The notes beneath the pieces are model-generated. The model was not told the DNA's origin. It ran no database searches and worked only from the letters and a program-made list of their open reading frames with translations. Below are positions 46,501-60,953 of a stretch of DNA of 64,000 nucleotides, one piece after another (positions within the stretch are counted from its first letter, which is position 1; every line of letters starts with the position of its first letter). This DNA comes from Marthasterias glacialis. Lineage: Eukaryota; Echinodermata; Asteroidea; Forcipulatida; Asteriidae. The stretch lies in assembly GCA_911728455.2 (NCBI GenBank), contig OU452230.1, positions 732,300-796,299 on the forward strand, written 5' to 3'. A program made the translations under genes and the position numbers.

Positions 46501-49500
46501 CAAAACAACATTTTTCATTTTCTTAAGAATAAATAAATAAGCCACATTATTGTAGTGCTTATTTTTTCCTATCCAAGAAAAATGGAGTAAAGGATGGATA
46601 CTTCCGGTGTGTCTCCAAGATGGATATTTCGTTGTGGTTTGAAAGAGAATGCCCGAGATGTCCCAAGTTATTTTAATATAGCACTAGTAACAATTCTTCT
46701 ATGATCTTTGACTAATAAACTACTTGTGGTTTAAGAACAACAGTATCAAGGCCTTAAAAAAACCTCATGACTTTTCAGTCTGAAATTCTCGTGAAATCCC
46801 TTGCAGTAATTAGATTTGACCTGGACACAATCTAGACTTCCGATCGACCTTCACGTGGACCATTTAAACTTAGTCAGGGCCCCAGCAAAAACGTACACAG
46901 TGTTTAAGACAGTTCAGTGTGGTACCATATAATATCAAATCACGTTCCAAAAAGTACACAAGTGAAGTCAAGATGCATGATTAATAATTAACACACCATC
47001 AAGTTCAATCTCTCACGGGAGTACAATATACTCAACTCAGCCGTTATGAATAATAATTAACCTACTGTTTCTTCTCCTTCATTTAACGCTACTGTGAAGA
47101 TCGAATCGCTTCATTGACTGAACACCATTTGTTTGAATTAGACAAGCGTTATGCTGAAAATGGGGTCACATGAAACCGTTATGACGGGCGAGAGGCAGCG
47201 TGTTTGACGTTAACAAATTCCGTCAATCTGATTGGTTCAAAATTTGAGTCGCGCGTCCCGGTGTTATGTAATAGCAAAAACGCGCTGCAGTCAAAAACTT
47301 ATTTCGTATTGGTTATTTTTTTTCTTTTTGCAAACCATATTTATTATAGTGAAACAATAACAAAATTATAAGACTGCAACGTTGTGAGAACCTTCAAAAT
47401 TAAGTCACAGTAGCTTACAGTCGCTTTCAAAAGCCAAAATACAGATGAACAGGTGAGTTGCAAGCGACACAGCGCAATAATTCTCCCTGTAGAACCACAC
47501 ACCTTACAAGACTAAAAGATAATACGTCTTATAACGCTACCGCCCCGTCTTACCTGTCATTTCCATCAAAAAAGTGATACGGGAAATGTCGTCTGCACCA
47601 ATTACTGGGTTACAAACAAGACACACTTTTCCAATTTTTGACAGCGAGTAAGTGACAGACAGTTGACGTGTGGCTACAAGTCTACACGACACAGTGGGTC
47701 AATTTATTTGTTATTTGGCCAACCATATCTCGGTGGCAATCATCCTCATCTCTTTTGTTTCTGCACCTGATGCCCTAGGGCGAATGTGCAATAGCTGACA
47801 CGTTCTTAATTACTTAGGTCCCGTGGGCCAATTCTTTCCTCCCAACAACAGGCAACCCAGAATATTTTAAAGGGTTCAGATTTAAAACGGTTTTGTTGTG
47901 TAATTTGTTTGTTTTAATTGCCTTTTCCCCTTTATTTTAGGCGAGTATTATGCGGGAGATTTAAAATGCCCGTAGTGTGCATATGGATGAATTTAAGTGT
48001 TATACGTACAACCCCATCATGTTGAAATGAACATAGGAGGGCGCCTTCATTTCGAGGTCAATGAAATCAAAGGCCGAGATTATCTTTGTGTTTTGTTTAC
48101 TGTGACCAATCACTTAATGAGGTAAAAACAAAATTCAGTAACAGCTTACAAGACCAGACCCAATGGTACATTCTACTAATGTGATGTCGGCAAGAGAGTG
48201 TGCATGAATATTCACAACCCATTCCATTAATTTAAATGCAATGAATTGCTCAATAGGGCATTCTGAAATTGTCAATTTAAAAAGGTGACCAGCTCAAATT
48301 AAAAGGGTTGGCATTAGTGTGAATAATAAATAATTCATACTGCTGTGAGCCTTAAACGACTTAAAATCTCCAAGATAGATGCATTTTTTTTATATAAAGA
48401 TCAGTGGATTTTCTTCTTCTTCCGAACGAAAACAAGTATAGAGATGGCCCCCACATGAAACACGTAGAGAAAATCTCACCCTTAAGAAATAATACAGAAG
48501 TAGATCCAAAAACAAAAACAAACAGTTTGAAACGTTGAGAAAAACAAGAATCCTTCTGGGGGAGATATTACTGACAGTTATAATCCGAAAGAGGTAGCTG
48601 AGTATTTCTATACGTTTTGTACTGTATACATTAATAGCATCAAATCTTACAAATAAATGTCATAAACGCAATGACTATAGCTATTCTACATACCGTAGTG
48701 CCCCAGGATTAGGAAAATATCAGAGAAAATCTCCAGAGTTTTTCTTTTGAAAATGCTACCGAGGCGATCAAAGATCCCTCCGTGAAAAAAAACTTAATAT
48801 TCAGCCATAGCTTGGGTTCACCATTGTGGAAAAACAGATCGAGGCGAATGAACAATCGAACATTTAAATAAAGCAATTTCACGCTAGGGAAAGTAAATAA
48901 TTACAAATTGTCAATCACAGCGTAAAGATGCGGGTTTTTTCTTTTTTTTTACGTATCTATAGTAAAAAAAAAAAAATCAATAAATAAATAACCTGCAAAA
49001 CAATCATTATATTCACTACTAAATTAAATTTATATTTTAAAACGTTACCGGGTATTAATAATTACAAAAAAACTTATAATTCAATTTTGATTTGAATCTG
49101 CAGCAAAAGCAGACTGTGCAGAATAGAACGGTTGGACCCGTTAAAAGGCCCGAGTTTCTTTCATTTCCAATTGTTAACGCAATGAATGAGGGAACATAAT
49201 GTTCCTAAAATACTCCTGACACTTTCCCGCCTGTATCGAGGCTTTCATTCTCGTTGCTTTCACAACTACATGTTATTTTCTGCAGGCAAAAAGAAAGCCT
49301 GTCTTAAATTTCGTCCGAAAAAAAATTAAACAAATATTATTTCGCTTGCCGGCTAGAAGACGTGTATTGACTGAGTTTCTTGGTTGGCAATTTAGTTACA
49401 ATACATGGGGGGGAATAATCTATACATATTATAAATGACGGAGGAAATTCTCAAACAAACCAGGGTTGTGGATTTGGATAAATTAATACCCAATCAATTC

Positions 49501-52500
49501 GGATCTACAATGAGGGAAATACTGAGGCAATTTATTGTTATCAAGTGCTGAATAATAGCATTGATTTTAAACCTTGTTTGAAATGCTGAGCTACTCTCGG
49601 TATTTTAACGGTATGGATGAATATTATTCTACTACTTTGTTTTACTAAATATAAATTGTAGTGTGCCTGTCGACTGACTGTATCGTATTAAGTCCAGTTA
49701 TAGTTTGCTTGATGTCTTAAAAAATCGTGTAGAGGTAAACATCAAAGTAATATATCCAGGTGCCTCTGCGTTATTGTATCACTTTTTGTAGACGCCGTTG
49801 CTAGTAAAGACCATCTGCTTTCCAGAAATATTTTCATTAAAATCCACAGCCAATTTCCTGGTTTTTCTTTGATCACAAGAATTTGTCCAATGGGTATGAA
49901 TTGGTGGATGTAAAATGAACAGTAAAGTGCGCATTCAACCCGTGGCTCACAAACCGCCCGGTTTTCAGTAATTTCCGAAGGTAGGAAATGTGAAACTGGT
50001 ATAACTGAATGCTGGAGGGTGCATACATCACCGCAACAGAAAGACATACCCTTTGGTTTCGACTTGGATTTTAGATTTTGTTTATATCAGACGCCTTAAT
50101 GCCTTATGAAGCATCAATGCTTCAAGCAGCACCACAAACAAGAAAACCCTCGTTTTTTTCTCATTTAGACAGCACCTATTATTGCCTGTTTCACGCCAGA
50201 AGCAAGGCGGAAATTTCCGTGGAAGAGTTAGAAGAATCTTGAGCCCTCGTGAACCCAAGGCTTTTCTTCCCACGACATAAGATAAAACCTTTGAATCTAA
50301 ACCTACGTTCAGTGGTGTGTTCTTTCTTCGGCGGACTGTTTTGCCAGAAGGCGTTGTGCATTAATACAAAAGATTCATAGGCACAAATATATCGAGGGCT
50401 AAAACAGAATTTTGAAATCTTGAATTTATTCTGATGGAAGTTGGATGTCAGGTATACTAATTCAAGACAATCGAGTCGTTGGTTTTGACAGGTCCTCTCT
50501 GTATAAGAACTTTCAAATTGTGCAAAAAGATCCGGACACGATCTTCTAAGTGAAAATCTTCCAAAAAATGCTCTTCATGAAAATGTGTTTTGGTTTTCTT
50601 AAATGGATGTGTTTTTAGGCTGTATTTTGACTCGGCCTCTGATGAAGGTCTGGTTTGGATCAAAAGCTATATGACCCCGACCCAATTTAATTGATCTGTT
50701 AAATCTCATTGTTATCGAAATGGGTGCAAATCCTGAATGGTTTGGACGAGTCTCCTTTATTTTGCTCAATAGAAAACCCTGAACATTCTAGATTCTACAA
50801 TGATCCACAAACTCTTCAATGCATCACCACAAATAATGAACTATGATAGTGAGCATTGGGCAGACTTAATAAGCAGGGTAGGGACCTATGGGTTTGGTAT
50901 ACATGTGACATGGCATTCTGGCTGGTAATCTTTTTCTGGTTAGGACAATTGTTTTGTGCTGAAGCACTCCTATGAAATCTGGCCCTGGTCGAAAGAAGGA
51001 CGAAAGCTGCAGGAGTTTCAAGAGATGCTTAATTTTCAGAAACTTACATTTACATACTTTTTTATATCACACACAAAAATAAAGAACATACGTACTGGCC
51101 TTGGGTATCCCCTTGGCAAGGAGTTGAAGAAGTCCCCTGAACCTCCTACGTTTTCCATTTTAACGAGCGTCTTCAGACTCTCTACACGACCACAACTAAA
51201 GAACCAGAGTAAAGACCCTGGATCTCCCCCTTGGTCTATGGGACGAAACCACCCAGATACCCGTTGGTGTTACGTTTCAGAGGATTTACAGAGTGACTCT
51301 CCTCATCTGTACAAATAAAAGAAACTTGGGGCACAATAACAAGAGACAATTCATTTCCCCCATGATGGACACATATCTAGTTCTTTCAGTATTTTCTAGG
51401 CACGGGAGAAAAAATTGTGATATCGGAAGCAATCTGTCCGGAGAGATCAAAGTTCTATAAACGACACATATTCAATGATTGATAGTTATTCCCGCCTCAA
51501 GCAGTAAATAAAATGAAACTTCTTGTGTCTCAGACGAAAAAAAACTGTCTGCATGCAAACCTAAAAGATATTGGAATTGACAACAGACGTATACGAATAC
51601 TGGATACCAAAAATGGATCAAAATGTGACTTGACTGCTTGGAGTTTGCCTGTGAAGGAATTTGATATAGTCAGGAGGTGATGTTGCCAAGGATGTGAAGA
51701 GGGTGATCTAAATCGCTTAGTCTGTATCGGTGAATCGACGGGCATTTGTTGAGACTGTCTGGGCAGTTAAAGGAGTGGCCAAATGCAACAACTTGATTTT
51801 AATATCATTCAATGAGTTTTTTTAAAATAGTTGCTTCGTTATCGATTCTGTACCAATCACCGTCTTGGTATGTTTCCATCTTTGACGAAACTCTGACAAA
51901 CTATTAAAAAACATTTATTTAAACAAACTGAGACCCAGGATAAAAGTATCCAAAAATATTTAAAAAGCAATTTAGTTAGACAATGCCACACTCAGTTTTT
52001 CTTATGTGGAGTCTTTTATGATCAAGTTTCGCGCAGTATACAGTTAAATATTTATTTTAAACTTCTTCAGATCTTTGGAGTTTCATCTTATAAATAATAT
52101 CAATATACTATTTTAAAAAGGGACATATACATTAAATAAAAATAGTATATCAATATCTTATATTATAAATAACATCTTTAACATTGTTGGTTGTTACAAA
52201 CTGCTACTGAACGAGGAGAAACAGTCTTGGCTTTGGATCAAGATGATATATCAAACATTAATAGACAAGCAACCTGTGAAACAGCTACCTTTATTAAATT
52301 GAGTTGGATTAAAGACAAAATACATTTGCCTTCACCCACGCGTGGAATAAACTTTCATTAGGGCGCAGACTTAAGTGTTTTCTCAGTATAGCTGTTGTAA
52401 GTGACGAAGCAGAGGTTGAATGGGAAAATAGTCTGAGCCCCTTTATGATCAGTTACTCCATATTACTGTTGTACATGGGGAACGTGACAAACATGGTGGC

Positions 52501-53447
52501 AACAAGATAAGGGTCGTTTGCCTCAACTGCAAAAAAGCTTCTAAGGAGAATTAACTGCCTACAAAATACTTGCTGCACAAAAAAATTGAAGCATTCCGAA
52601 ACAATGTAGACATACTGCTTTTGGCTCATGGAAATGATGTGACTATCACAGTCGTGGAGTGGGCCCCAGGTTGCAAGTAATTTCTCTGCACACTGCAATA
52701 AATGGATATAATCTTTTGTGGAGTGGAGCAAATTTAATTTTCAACAATTCCCTGAGGTTTAGATTGCTGACGATAACATCTGAAAGGCACCGTGCCCAAG
52801 GACGGTTTAGGAAGAATATCCTTAAAATAAATCTTCTTGTTCTGATCTTACAGAGATGCTCCCACCATTGGGGAGTCACTTTCATACCGAATCAATATGC
52901 TTAACCTTGCAATTATGCAAAGGTTAGCTCAGCAATTGGAGAAAAAATCCCAATAATTTGTACATTCGACTGGAGCATGATAAAAATATGTCAGAGTTAT
53001 AACAGCAGCTTCTGGTTCTTCGAATGACTTATAAGAAATTACAATTTATTACCTAGGTTACAGCTGTGGGGAAAAGGTATCAACAACTTAAAGGTGTACA
53101 TCATTGGTTTTAGGAAGAGTAAACTCTTTTCTCTGTTTTAGCCAACCTGTGAAAAAATCGACAAATCTGTTATTCACCTTTTCGAGAAATAACTGCATGA
53201 TGATAAATGTTTTTTGTCAAGAATTCCTTGTGTATGCTTATTTTGATTTGACAGATCGAAAATAAGAACCGGGTGTTTGGGGATATTCATAGCAAAGCAT
53301 TTCAGACGGAAATATTTCTAAGGCGACTGGATCTGAAATCGAATTTATAAAAAGTAAACTTTCAGATTGAACAATCGTCAAAAACATGCATCATACCTTT
53401 AACAAATAGATGCTAATTCGTCAATTACCTTTTTTGTAGGAACTTCC

Positions 53448-53843
53448 TTAAAGGCAAAGTATACCTTTGGTTTTTTGAACCGCACGTTTGCCTTAATGCT
53501 ATATAATTGCAGATATATACCATAAAACTAACCTGTGTAAATTTCATTTCAAAAGGTGGCAGCGTTTTTGAGATATCACCAAAAATCTGGAGCGGTTGTG
53601 TTCACGCAGAAGAAGTATCCGTCATTGGAATACACATTCTGAGAAGCGTTACGGCCATAACGCTTCTCAGATTCAAATTTTTGGGTGATAAAAATTGATA
53701 TATTTCTCCATAACTGCAGTACTTCGAAGTGAAACGTTTCTCAAAATGCATTATACTATCCAAAGCTGCTGTACTTCTTACCAAGTACGTTTTTATTGCC
53801 AAAAATTTTCAGAGTCATTACCAAACGTATGCAATGCCTTTAA
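53448..53843. mobile_element. TTAA-flanked MITE (family U), complete copy
   Basis: Both borders are TTAA (53,448-53,451 and 53,840-53,843), followed inward by inverted ends AGGCAAAGTATACCTTTGG and AGGCATTGCATACGTTTGG (right end read inverted). The middle carries a 34-bp near-perfect palindrome, TCTGAGAAGCGTTA-CGGCCA-TAACGCTTCTCAGA, at about 53,637-53,670. TTAA duplication is the hallmark of the piggyBac superfamily, so a non-autonomous piggyBac-like element is inferred. The second copy starts at 63,731. Confidence 0.8.
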
Positions 53844-56800
53844 CAAACATGATTAATACCGCCAAAACAAAACCCGCAAATCTACAGACTAAATGAAAAC
53901 AAAAAAAGCTGAGAATCATATTTACAAAGAATGTTTTTTTATTTAAAACGTACTGAGTAGATGTACTGCTTGGAATTCAAGTGTTAATCAATAATCACTT
54001 AGCAAAAGAACAAAGTGTATTTTTAAACCATTATTATTTCTGAAACATTTAAAAATTGAGTTTTTATTCTATTGGTAAGATTAAAGGTTTTTAAATCAAC
54101 AAAACCACAAATTTATTACCATCATATAAGCAAACCCAACCAAACGATCTGGAAACCGTTTTAAATTCCTCTTACCTTCACAAACTTGCATTGAGAAAAT
54201 AGCGTTTGAGTTCAACGCAAAAAAAAATCGAACATATTTTGTTTTGTTGCATGCGATTCATTTCAAAAGAAATTGAACATGACAGGTCAACTTAGTTTGA
54301 GTCACCAATGTCATTTTGGGTTTTTTTTCCTATGACCAAAATATCAGTTTCTTATCAATTCCTTTCAATTTGGTCGCATGTTTCTTAAATTAAAAACCAA
54401 TAAGATCTTCTATTTCCAAGTTCTTCCCAAGTAAACTAAATATGTCATGTTTGATTACAATAACTAGTAATATAAATCGGGTATAAAGAAATACCTGCGG
54501 GGTATGTAGCTATCTGAAATGTCATGTAGCGATTCATTTCTTTCAAATAAACCTGAGATATCCCAGAATAGAATGCAGGCCTTTCTATCTCGTCTATGTA
54601 AACATCAGCATTTTAAGAAATTGAACAACAATCAAAACGAGAGGTCTACAATATTTCGTAATACCTGGAAAAATTAATATCCCACTGTTACCCAAAAACC
54701 AATTAGGTATAGAAAAACTAATCGAGTTGACTCATTTTTTTCTGACTAAAATTCAGGTCAGTGACAAAGGATTGTTGTGGTAACTGTAAGGTTGAATAGC
54801 GGATGGTTAATTTATTCAAAATAAATAATGTGTGTGTCTATTCTTAAATTGCATGTGTGTTGTCTTAGTCAGTCTGTTAATTATTGAAGAGAATTAGTAA
54901 GTACATGAAAAAAAAAACATTTTAAACTACTGCACAGTGGCGTTTTACAGACAAACTGGTTAGTAATTTATGAATATGTATAAATTTGGGATTCAGTCTT
55001 TATGTGCACAATTACCATATGGTATGCAAAAACAAGAGGGTTTTACAAAGATTATCGCAAATTAACTGGCACATTTTAATTACTTCAAAATTATTCATGT
55101 TCCACGACATTTCTTGTTAAACCATACCATAAAGTATTTCATGTGTATTGGTAGAGTAAAAAGAAAGAACATTAAAAAGACTTGTAATTATGCATCATGT
55201 TTATACTACCAATTAATCCCTAACTCCTTGATAGTTGGTACTGTTGCCTAGCAACATGGTCGTAATATAATGCAGCCTTTCAACTCATTGTAATATCAAT
55301 AAATTTATGTCATTTCCAATTGTTCTTAAAGGCAACAGAAACATAATTTTTTTTTAAACTGATCTTTTTTTCAGGAAAATTTGAAGAAAAAAAAACCTTT
55401 CGGTGTCAAATTTATCCTCAATTAATTTTTTTTTTTTCATTTGAAACTGGGTTTTCACAAAATAATTAGTTTCATGTTAACATCAATTTTCATTTTCTTA
55501 GAAATGACTCCAATATTTGATGGTTGATTCGTACCGTCACCATATTAATGTCACTGACCAGTGAGCCCCATCCCATAAAGAAAGGAAAAATACCATTTAA
55601 GTTTATTTTCTGTTAAAAAATTGTCGATAATTTCAGTTTTCTTATATAAATTTCTTTACAGTCTCGCCTTTGAATTTGATAGAAAAAAACAACAATTCAA
55701 TCTTCAACTTTTAACTGGAATGTTTGTCAGTACTATGATAAATTAAAACTTGTTTATTTCACAAAGTGTGCTACCATAATCATTCCAGTTTCTTTCTTTG
55801 TCTGTTATTCAGTTGATCATTCAGGTGATCATTTCCTGAGGAATTCTGCTTATATGAAATGATTGTAAGACATCTTTGATTTGAGGAAACTAAGGCAATC
55901 GGTGAAATAAACTCAAGGTTTTATCGTCCGCTTCTCACCGGTCTAGACCAACATTCTCTCACTCCGTCTTTAGAGATCTGTCCTTGGGTTGTCTACGTCA
56001 GCGATTAAAAGCACCCGGGAAAGCTTTGAATTGAATTTACCTTCGTTGTGGGTGACTGTTAAGGCAAAAAAAAAAGGAAAAAAATATGACAAAAGCTGAT
56101 GTTATAAGTAGATGCGATGAAAACTCTCTCTCTCATCATCAAAAGCAGCACTCAAAATAAAACCTTATGCAGATGATTTTAAAGGTACGGTACAAAAATG
56201 ATTCTTGAAATATTCAAGCCGTCTGGATTTCAAAACATCTTAAATGAATGGTAAATCATCAGTTTTGGGAAGAGCTTCGCGGCACATCTTGAAACAGAGG
56301 GTAGTTTTAAAAGATCACACAAACTAAAATCATCTACTCTTTTGTTAAAGAAACATAATTTTAAGGGATGGTGCCATAATGTCTTTCAGAGGTGCACATA
56401 CAAACTGTCTAATTTTCGAGCAAAATGTAAGTATCTTAAAAAGGGAGTCGTACATATTTTTTACGGAGGGAAGATTCATTCAAATTAGCCAGTTTCCCCA
56501 GAAAAATGTCTTAAAAGTATAGCAACGAATTTTGGAAGACTTCAGTGTATTCATTCAAATCGTCTAGTTTGGTAAATTTATAATGCATGAGATAACATTA
56601 GAAAATTGTGCTAATTTTTCTGAACAAAAAAAAAACTAAAACGACTGACGTACTATTTGGACTTGATATAACAAAGAGAAACATATTTGATATATAACAA
56701 TTTTCTTACAGAAAAAAAAATATATATATATATATCAGTAGATGTTTTTGTAAAGACTAAATTATACACAACTTGTTTTCCTGAGAACTGTCCACATTTC

Positions 56801-59549
56801 TCAAGTTCAGCTTTAATTCTCAATTTTTAGTCACTATTCTAAGAAGAAAATCAGTTCTCTATCAGATAGTTTTGAATGTCATGACATGCTAACATTGTTG
56901 ATGATTTGATTATTATTTGAATGCAGTGGTAAAAAAAAAGTCATGTACACGAACAAGGTTGGCCAGTCTGAGTAATAATCAAAGAAACTCTAGTCACGTA
57001 CCAGGATTGCATGTATGTTGTATGCTCCTACAAACCCAAATGAGGTAAGGTCAAGATCACAACAAAGGCTACAGAATTGACATACAGGCATGTTGCAACA
57101 TTTGTCTGGTTTTGTGTATACCCAATGACAATGGTACAGTGCTGATTGTCATAATTACAAATGAGACCAGGCTACTTTCTCTTCCAGCCTCAGGATCGAT
57201 ACATTGAGTTAAATAAAACAAATTCAAGATGCTGTGAAAAAGATCTACGGAGAAGACTAACACGGGGGGAGGTAGCTCAGACAATGGAGTCGCCAAATTT
57301 ACGGTGTCGAAACAGCTTGCTTACAAAGGTTTTAAAATTCAACTGACAGATAAAATAACCTGTCGACTACCGGGCAAGCCCTAAGAAACTGATCAAAGCT
57401 CCCCCGGGAAATGTGTTAACTTCTTCTCGCTTCAAAGCTGTTTTTCATTACCAAAAATAAAGCTAACATTTATGCTAAATGCCAGTTAGTTTGACGAGGG
57501 CCCCCCTGAGGGTCCGCCCCCCCCCCCCCCCATTCACTGGCTCTAAGCTCAGTAAACATGAAGGCTCTACCCATACGGCATGTGAATATTGACTTAAGAA
57601 CTAATTACACCTCACAAGACACGGCACGTTTCTACGTGACCCCATCTTTAATTAAAACATGTACACCATGCTCGTACACTGCACCGTTTTGCGATTTTAT
57701 ACACTGCGAGTTGAAGAAAACTGGTTGACTTGACACAGTCTGCAATTTGTATCCCCTTACTTTGTAAATATTTGAGGAAATTATACATTGGCTATGTGTA
57801 TAAGAAATAAGTGGACACTTTCAACTTGAAGTTTAATTTTAAAGAATCAAGCAGGTTGATCAAATCTAGTTAACATGTAACAAGTTCACGTTATGAAAAG
57901 CTGATTGTATTGTGAAAAACTGTAAGTAAAGTGTTGCTATACTTCGTGTGTATCACTTTCATAAAGTCGAGCAATAAAACCACACTTTCATAAAGTATTA
58001 GTAAAACATTACTGTAATGCATTTAATTGAGAAAATATATCATTTTTTGCACAATTTGTCTTTAAAACTTACGTGTAGAAGTTTCATGATAAATCACAAG
58101 ATGGAAGAAAAGAATATGACATGTTAATGACTAACTATAGGTCAAATGTGGTCTTTCGCAGCACCAACTACCTCATCAGCAAGCCATTTTTGTAACAGCC
58201 AAAACAAACTAAATATAGTTCTTCTTTTTATACGACCTTAGTCCTAGCTGAATAGCAACTTTCTTGATGGTTATTTACGTTCAGAATAAAACTCCTGCGG
58301 GCTGGAAGTGTTCTCTGAAACCTTGTCATTTAAACCTTAGCAAATTCAAAACCTTGCAGTGATTTTTGGATCCATCGCGAAACAAAAAGAAAACCCCCAA
58401 ACAACCTGTCAGTTTGATTGCTTTTGGTCTGAATGTCTTATGCAAAATATTCATAGGTCCACAAATTGAACCAAGCGCCTGGAAGAATACAAATATTTAT
58501 TAAATTGGCAGCCAGAGCGTGATTAAAGGTGTCAAGTTTTCTGATGAGAGCTTTTATTCCAAACGATCCGTGACAATTTCCTCACAACAGGTGGTCATTT
58601 TTTTCAGAAAACACCCAGAACTTTTTGTTATTATGATTTGTAAGTGATTTTGTTCCTTTGTCTTTCTGCAAATCCAAATAAGAAAGTGGTAGGGGAGGGA
58701 GGTCAGTTGTCTCCCCATTTCTCAAGACAAGTCGTCCCGATTTTGAATTTATAAAAATTCTTAGTTTTTTTTTAAGACTAAAAATGGTTTGATCTTTACT
58801 ACCCATGTATGTATCTTTAAGCCTACTAACCAGCTACTTCCACTGCTTTGGGTAAATCACTAACAAAAGAAAAGAAGGGGGAACCTAAATGTGATTGCAG
58901 AATGGTTTCTTGTGCAGTAATCCACTCCAATGTCAAGCCATGGGAAATGAAATCTGAGACTGTTTTTTGTCCAATCTCAAGTCTGACCCCTGATCCCATT
59001 TATACATTGAAATTCCAATGATATTGCGCAGATGTCTTTACGATTTAGAAAAGCATTAAAGAGATACATGTGTCCCATTAGATTACAATTAGGAATCAAG
59101 AATAAATCCAAGTCTCAGATTATTTAATTGTCAAATTGGATCCATAAATCACAAATAATCGCTGCTTTTCAATCATATTGTAAATGTCAGGGATTCGATA
59201 ACTTACTCCTTGAAGAAGTTAGGATTACCCGAGAGAGATAGCCCTACATTAAATTTGCGGTTATGTTTTTAAATTGATATTATTCCCTTGGATTTATATT
59301 ACATGATAATGCAATTAAAGTTTCAATTATGTGTTTTGTCTTTCGGCCGTACTGTAGCAATAAGCGATTTGTTCATATTCAAATAACAACTGGTTTAGGC
59401 TGCAGCTCAACATGTCTTTGTAAAACATTAAGGAAAATGTAAGGTTTATAACTTACATGGTCTTATTTAAAGCTTCATTTTTATTATAATTGGGTTTTGG
59501 TTTACGGTGCACCGCTGTATACATGTATATCTCTGAATTTAACTTAAAT
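53844..59549. other. Non-coding sequence
   Basis: Very AT-rich, with many A and T homopolymers and a (TA)n run at about 56,719-56,734. A C-homopolymer of 15 lies at 57,517-57,531. No frame of note; short frames at 57,069-57,346 and 58,582-58,806 are unassigned. Confidence 0.5.
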
Positions 59550-59860
59550 TAATGCACATGGACAACGTTGGTAATTGTTAAAGACCAGCATCCACACTTT
59601 ATGTGACTCAACATATACATGAAATAATGAACCTGTAAACATTTAGGGTCAATCGGTCATCGGAGTCACAAGAAAATAGTGAAAATACATTTTCACTGTT
59701 TTAGAACATTGAGTTTTGGTATCGCCAGATCAAAACTAATTGTTTCACTAATTTCTCAAAAACTATAGCACTTCAGGCACAAGTACTTCAAAGGAAGTTT
59801 TCCACCATGACCATCTTTATACCAAGTTATGTGTAAATCTGTGAATGTTTATTATTTTCA
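59550..59860. repeat. Dispersed repeat family C, copy 2
   Basis: Matches 4,963-5,285 along its length, including TCAATCGGTCATCGGAGTC, AAGAAAATAGTG and CTCAAAAACTATAGCA. No SINE head is attached here, unlike copy 1. Confidence 0.7.
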
Positions 59861-59946
59861 ATATTACCAATGCTGAGTACACTCTTTAACAGACTGTCTC
59901 TTTCCACAGGTACCATTATCGGGTTTGGTTCTTCAACAAGAACCTA

Positions 59947-60119
59947 AATGGATCCCCCACCAGAGCCTCGGAATGGATCCCCACTAGAGCCTCAGAATGG
60001 ATCCCCACCACAGCCTCAAAATGGATCCCCACTAGAGCCTCAGAATGGATCCCCACCACAGCCTCAAAATGGATCCCCACCAGAGCCTCAGAATGGATCC
60101 CCCACCAGAGCCTCAGAAT
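59947..60119. repeat. 24-bp minisatellite, left part
   Basis: About seven units of AATGGATCCCCACCAGAGCC plus TCAG. Two unit types alternate (ACTAGAGCCTCAG and ACCACAGCCTCAA), giving a 48-bp higher-order period. The minus-strand frame across it (VGIHSEA repeats) merely translates the array. Confidence 0.9.
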
Positions 60120-60356
60120 CATAGAGTTATAAGAACTAGAGGGAGCACTGGTGATGCCACGCACGGAACTCCACTGACTCACCATGGGCGAAAATCCCTA
60201 TGGGTCAATTGCATACAAATGTCCACTTAGAAAATGGCTGCTGTGTGAACAGTGTAAATGAATGGTCCACGCCATTTTCTCAATGGTCAAAAATGCTCCT
60301 TGTTGGGTCATCTCATATGGATTGTGCGCCCTCTAGTTCTTATATATAACTCTATG
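60120..60356. mobile_element. MITE family J, copy 2, inside the minisatellite
   Basis: A 237-bp element beginning CATAGAGTTATAAGAACTAG and ending in the inverted form AGTTCTTATATATAACTCTATG. It is flanked by a direct 8-bp CTCAGAAT (60,112-60,119 and 60,357-60,364). An 8-bp duplication is typical of hAT elements. No transposase. Confidence 0.88.
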
Positions 60357-60411
60357 CTCAGAATGGATCCCCACTACAGCCTCGAAATGGATCCCCACCA
60401 CAGCCTCAAAT
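60357..60411. repeat. 24-bp minisatellite, right part
   Basis: Two further units of the GGATCCCCACYACAGCCTC array, resuming in phase after the inserted element. Confidence 0.88.
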
Positions 60412-60953
60412 CTTTCATAAATTTAATTACCAACACTTCATCGGTGTCCATGCCAGAGCACAAATCATGAACAGGTTGAGTCTTTGTAATGTAGGCACAC
60501 CTCAATCAGGCATCGAATGCACCACTCACCATTGTTTTAAATTAATTAAAGCAAACTACTTAGCAAGACCAATTTAATTATAAAACCACTTATTACAGAA
60601 ACAATACATACTAGTGAAATACTAAGTGACATGCGTTAGGTCTATGTCAACAGAACACTTTACTTTCCCTTTTTTGAATTAAAAAGTCAAACACAAACTA
60701 CCCGGTATTTTGATTGATAAGTGATGGTGCTGTCCAGTTCAGTGACACTTGGTAACTGTTGACTTGAAATCACAAAAATTTTACAACTAATTGATTTTAT
60801 TTGATGTTTGGGAGAAACACCTGGGAAAATATTCGCTTGCAGCATCCAATTATTTCCTAAGTTTTTCCCATCCGCAGAGAAAACAATTTAAATATTCAAT
60901 ATTATTTTTCACTAAAAGGTAAAAACTCCTAACATTCATTTGAAGTCATCAAC
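60412..60953. other. Non-coding sequence
   Basis: AT-rich; no frame, repeat or element supported. Confidence 0.4.

Larger units (their letters stand above)
39668..53447. other. Long non-coding stretch
   Basis: Nearly 14 kb without an assignable gene. Frames of up to 147 codons (40,974-41,417 minus; 43,392-43,811 minus; 50,956-51,318 plus) do not resemble families I know. A CpG-containing patch at 42,470-42,590 and an A/T homopolymer region at 48,930-48,990 are the only compositional features. Two weak exon-like candidates are listed separately. Confidence 0.45.

Noticed and set aside
50956-51318. 120-codon plus-strand frame
   Set aside because: A late PWSMGRNHPDTRWCYV stretch briefly suggested a kringle-like domain, but the cysteines required are missing and no splice context supports it.
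59916-60185. 89-codon minus-strand frame with VGIHSEA repeats
   Set aside because: It is the translation of the 24-bp minisatellite.
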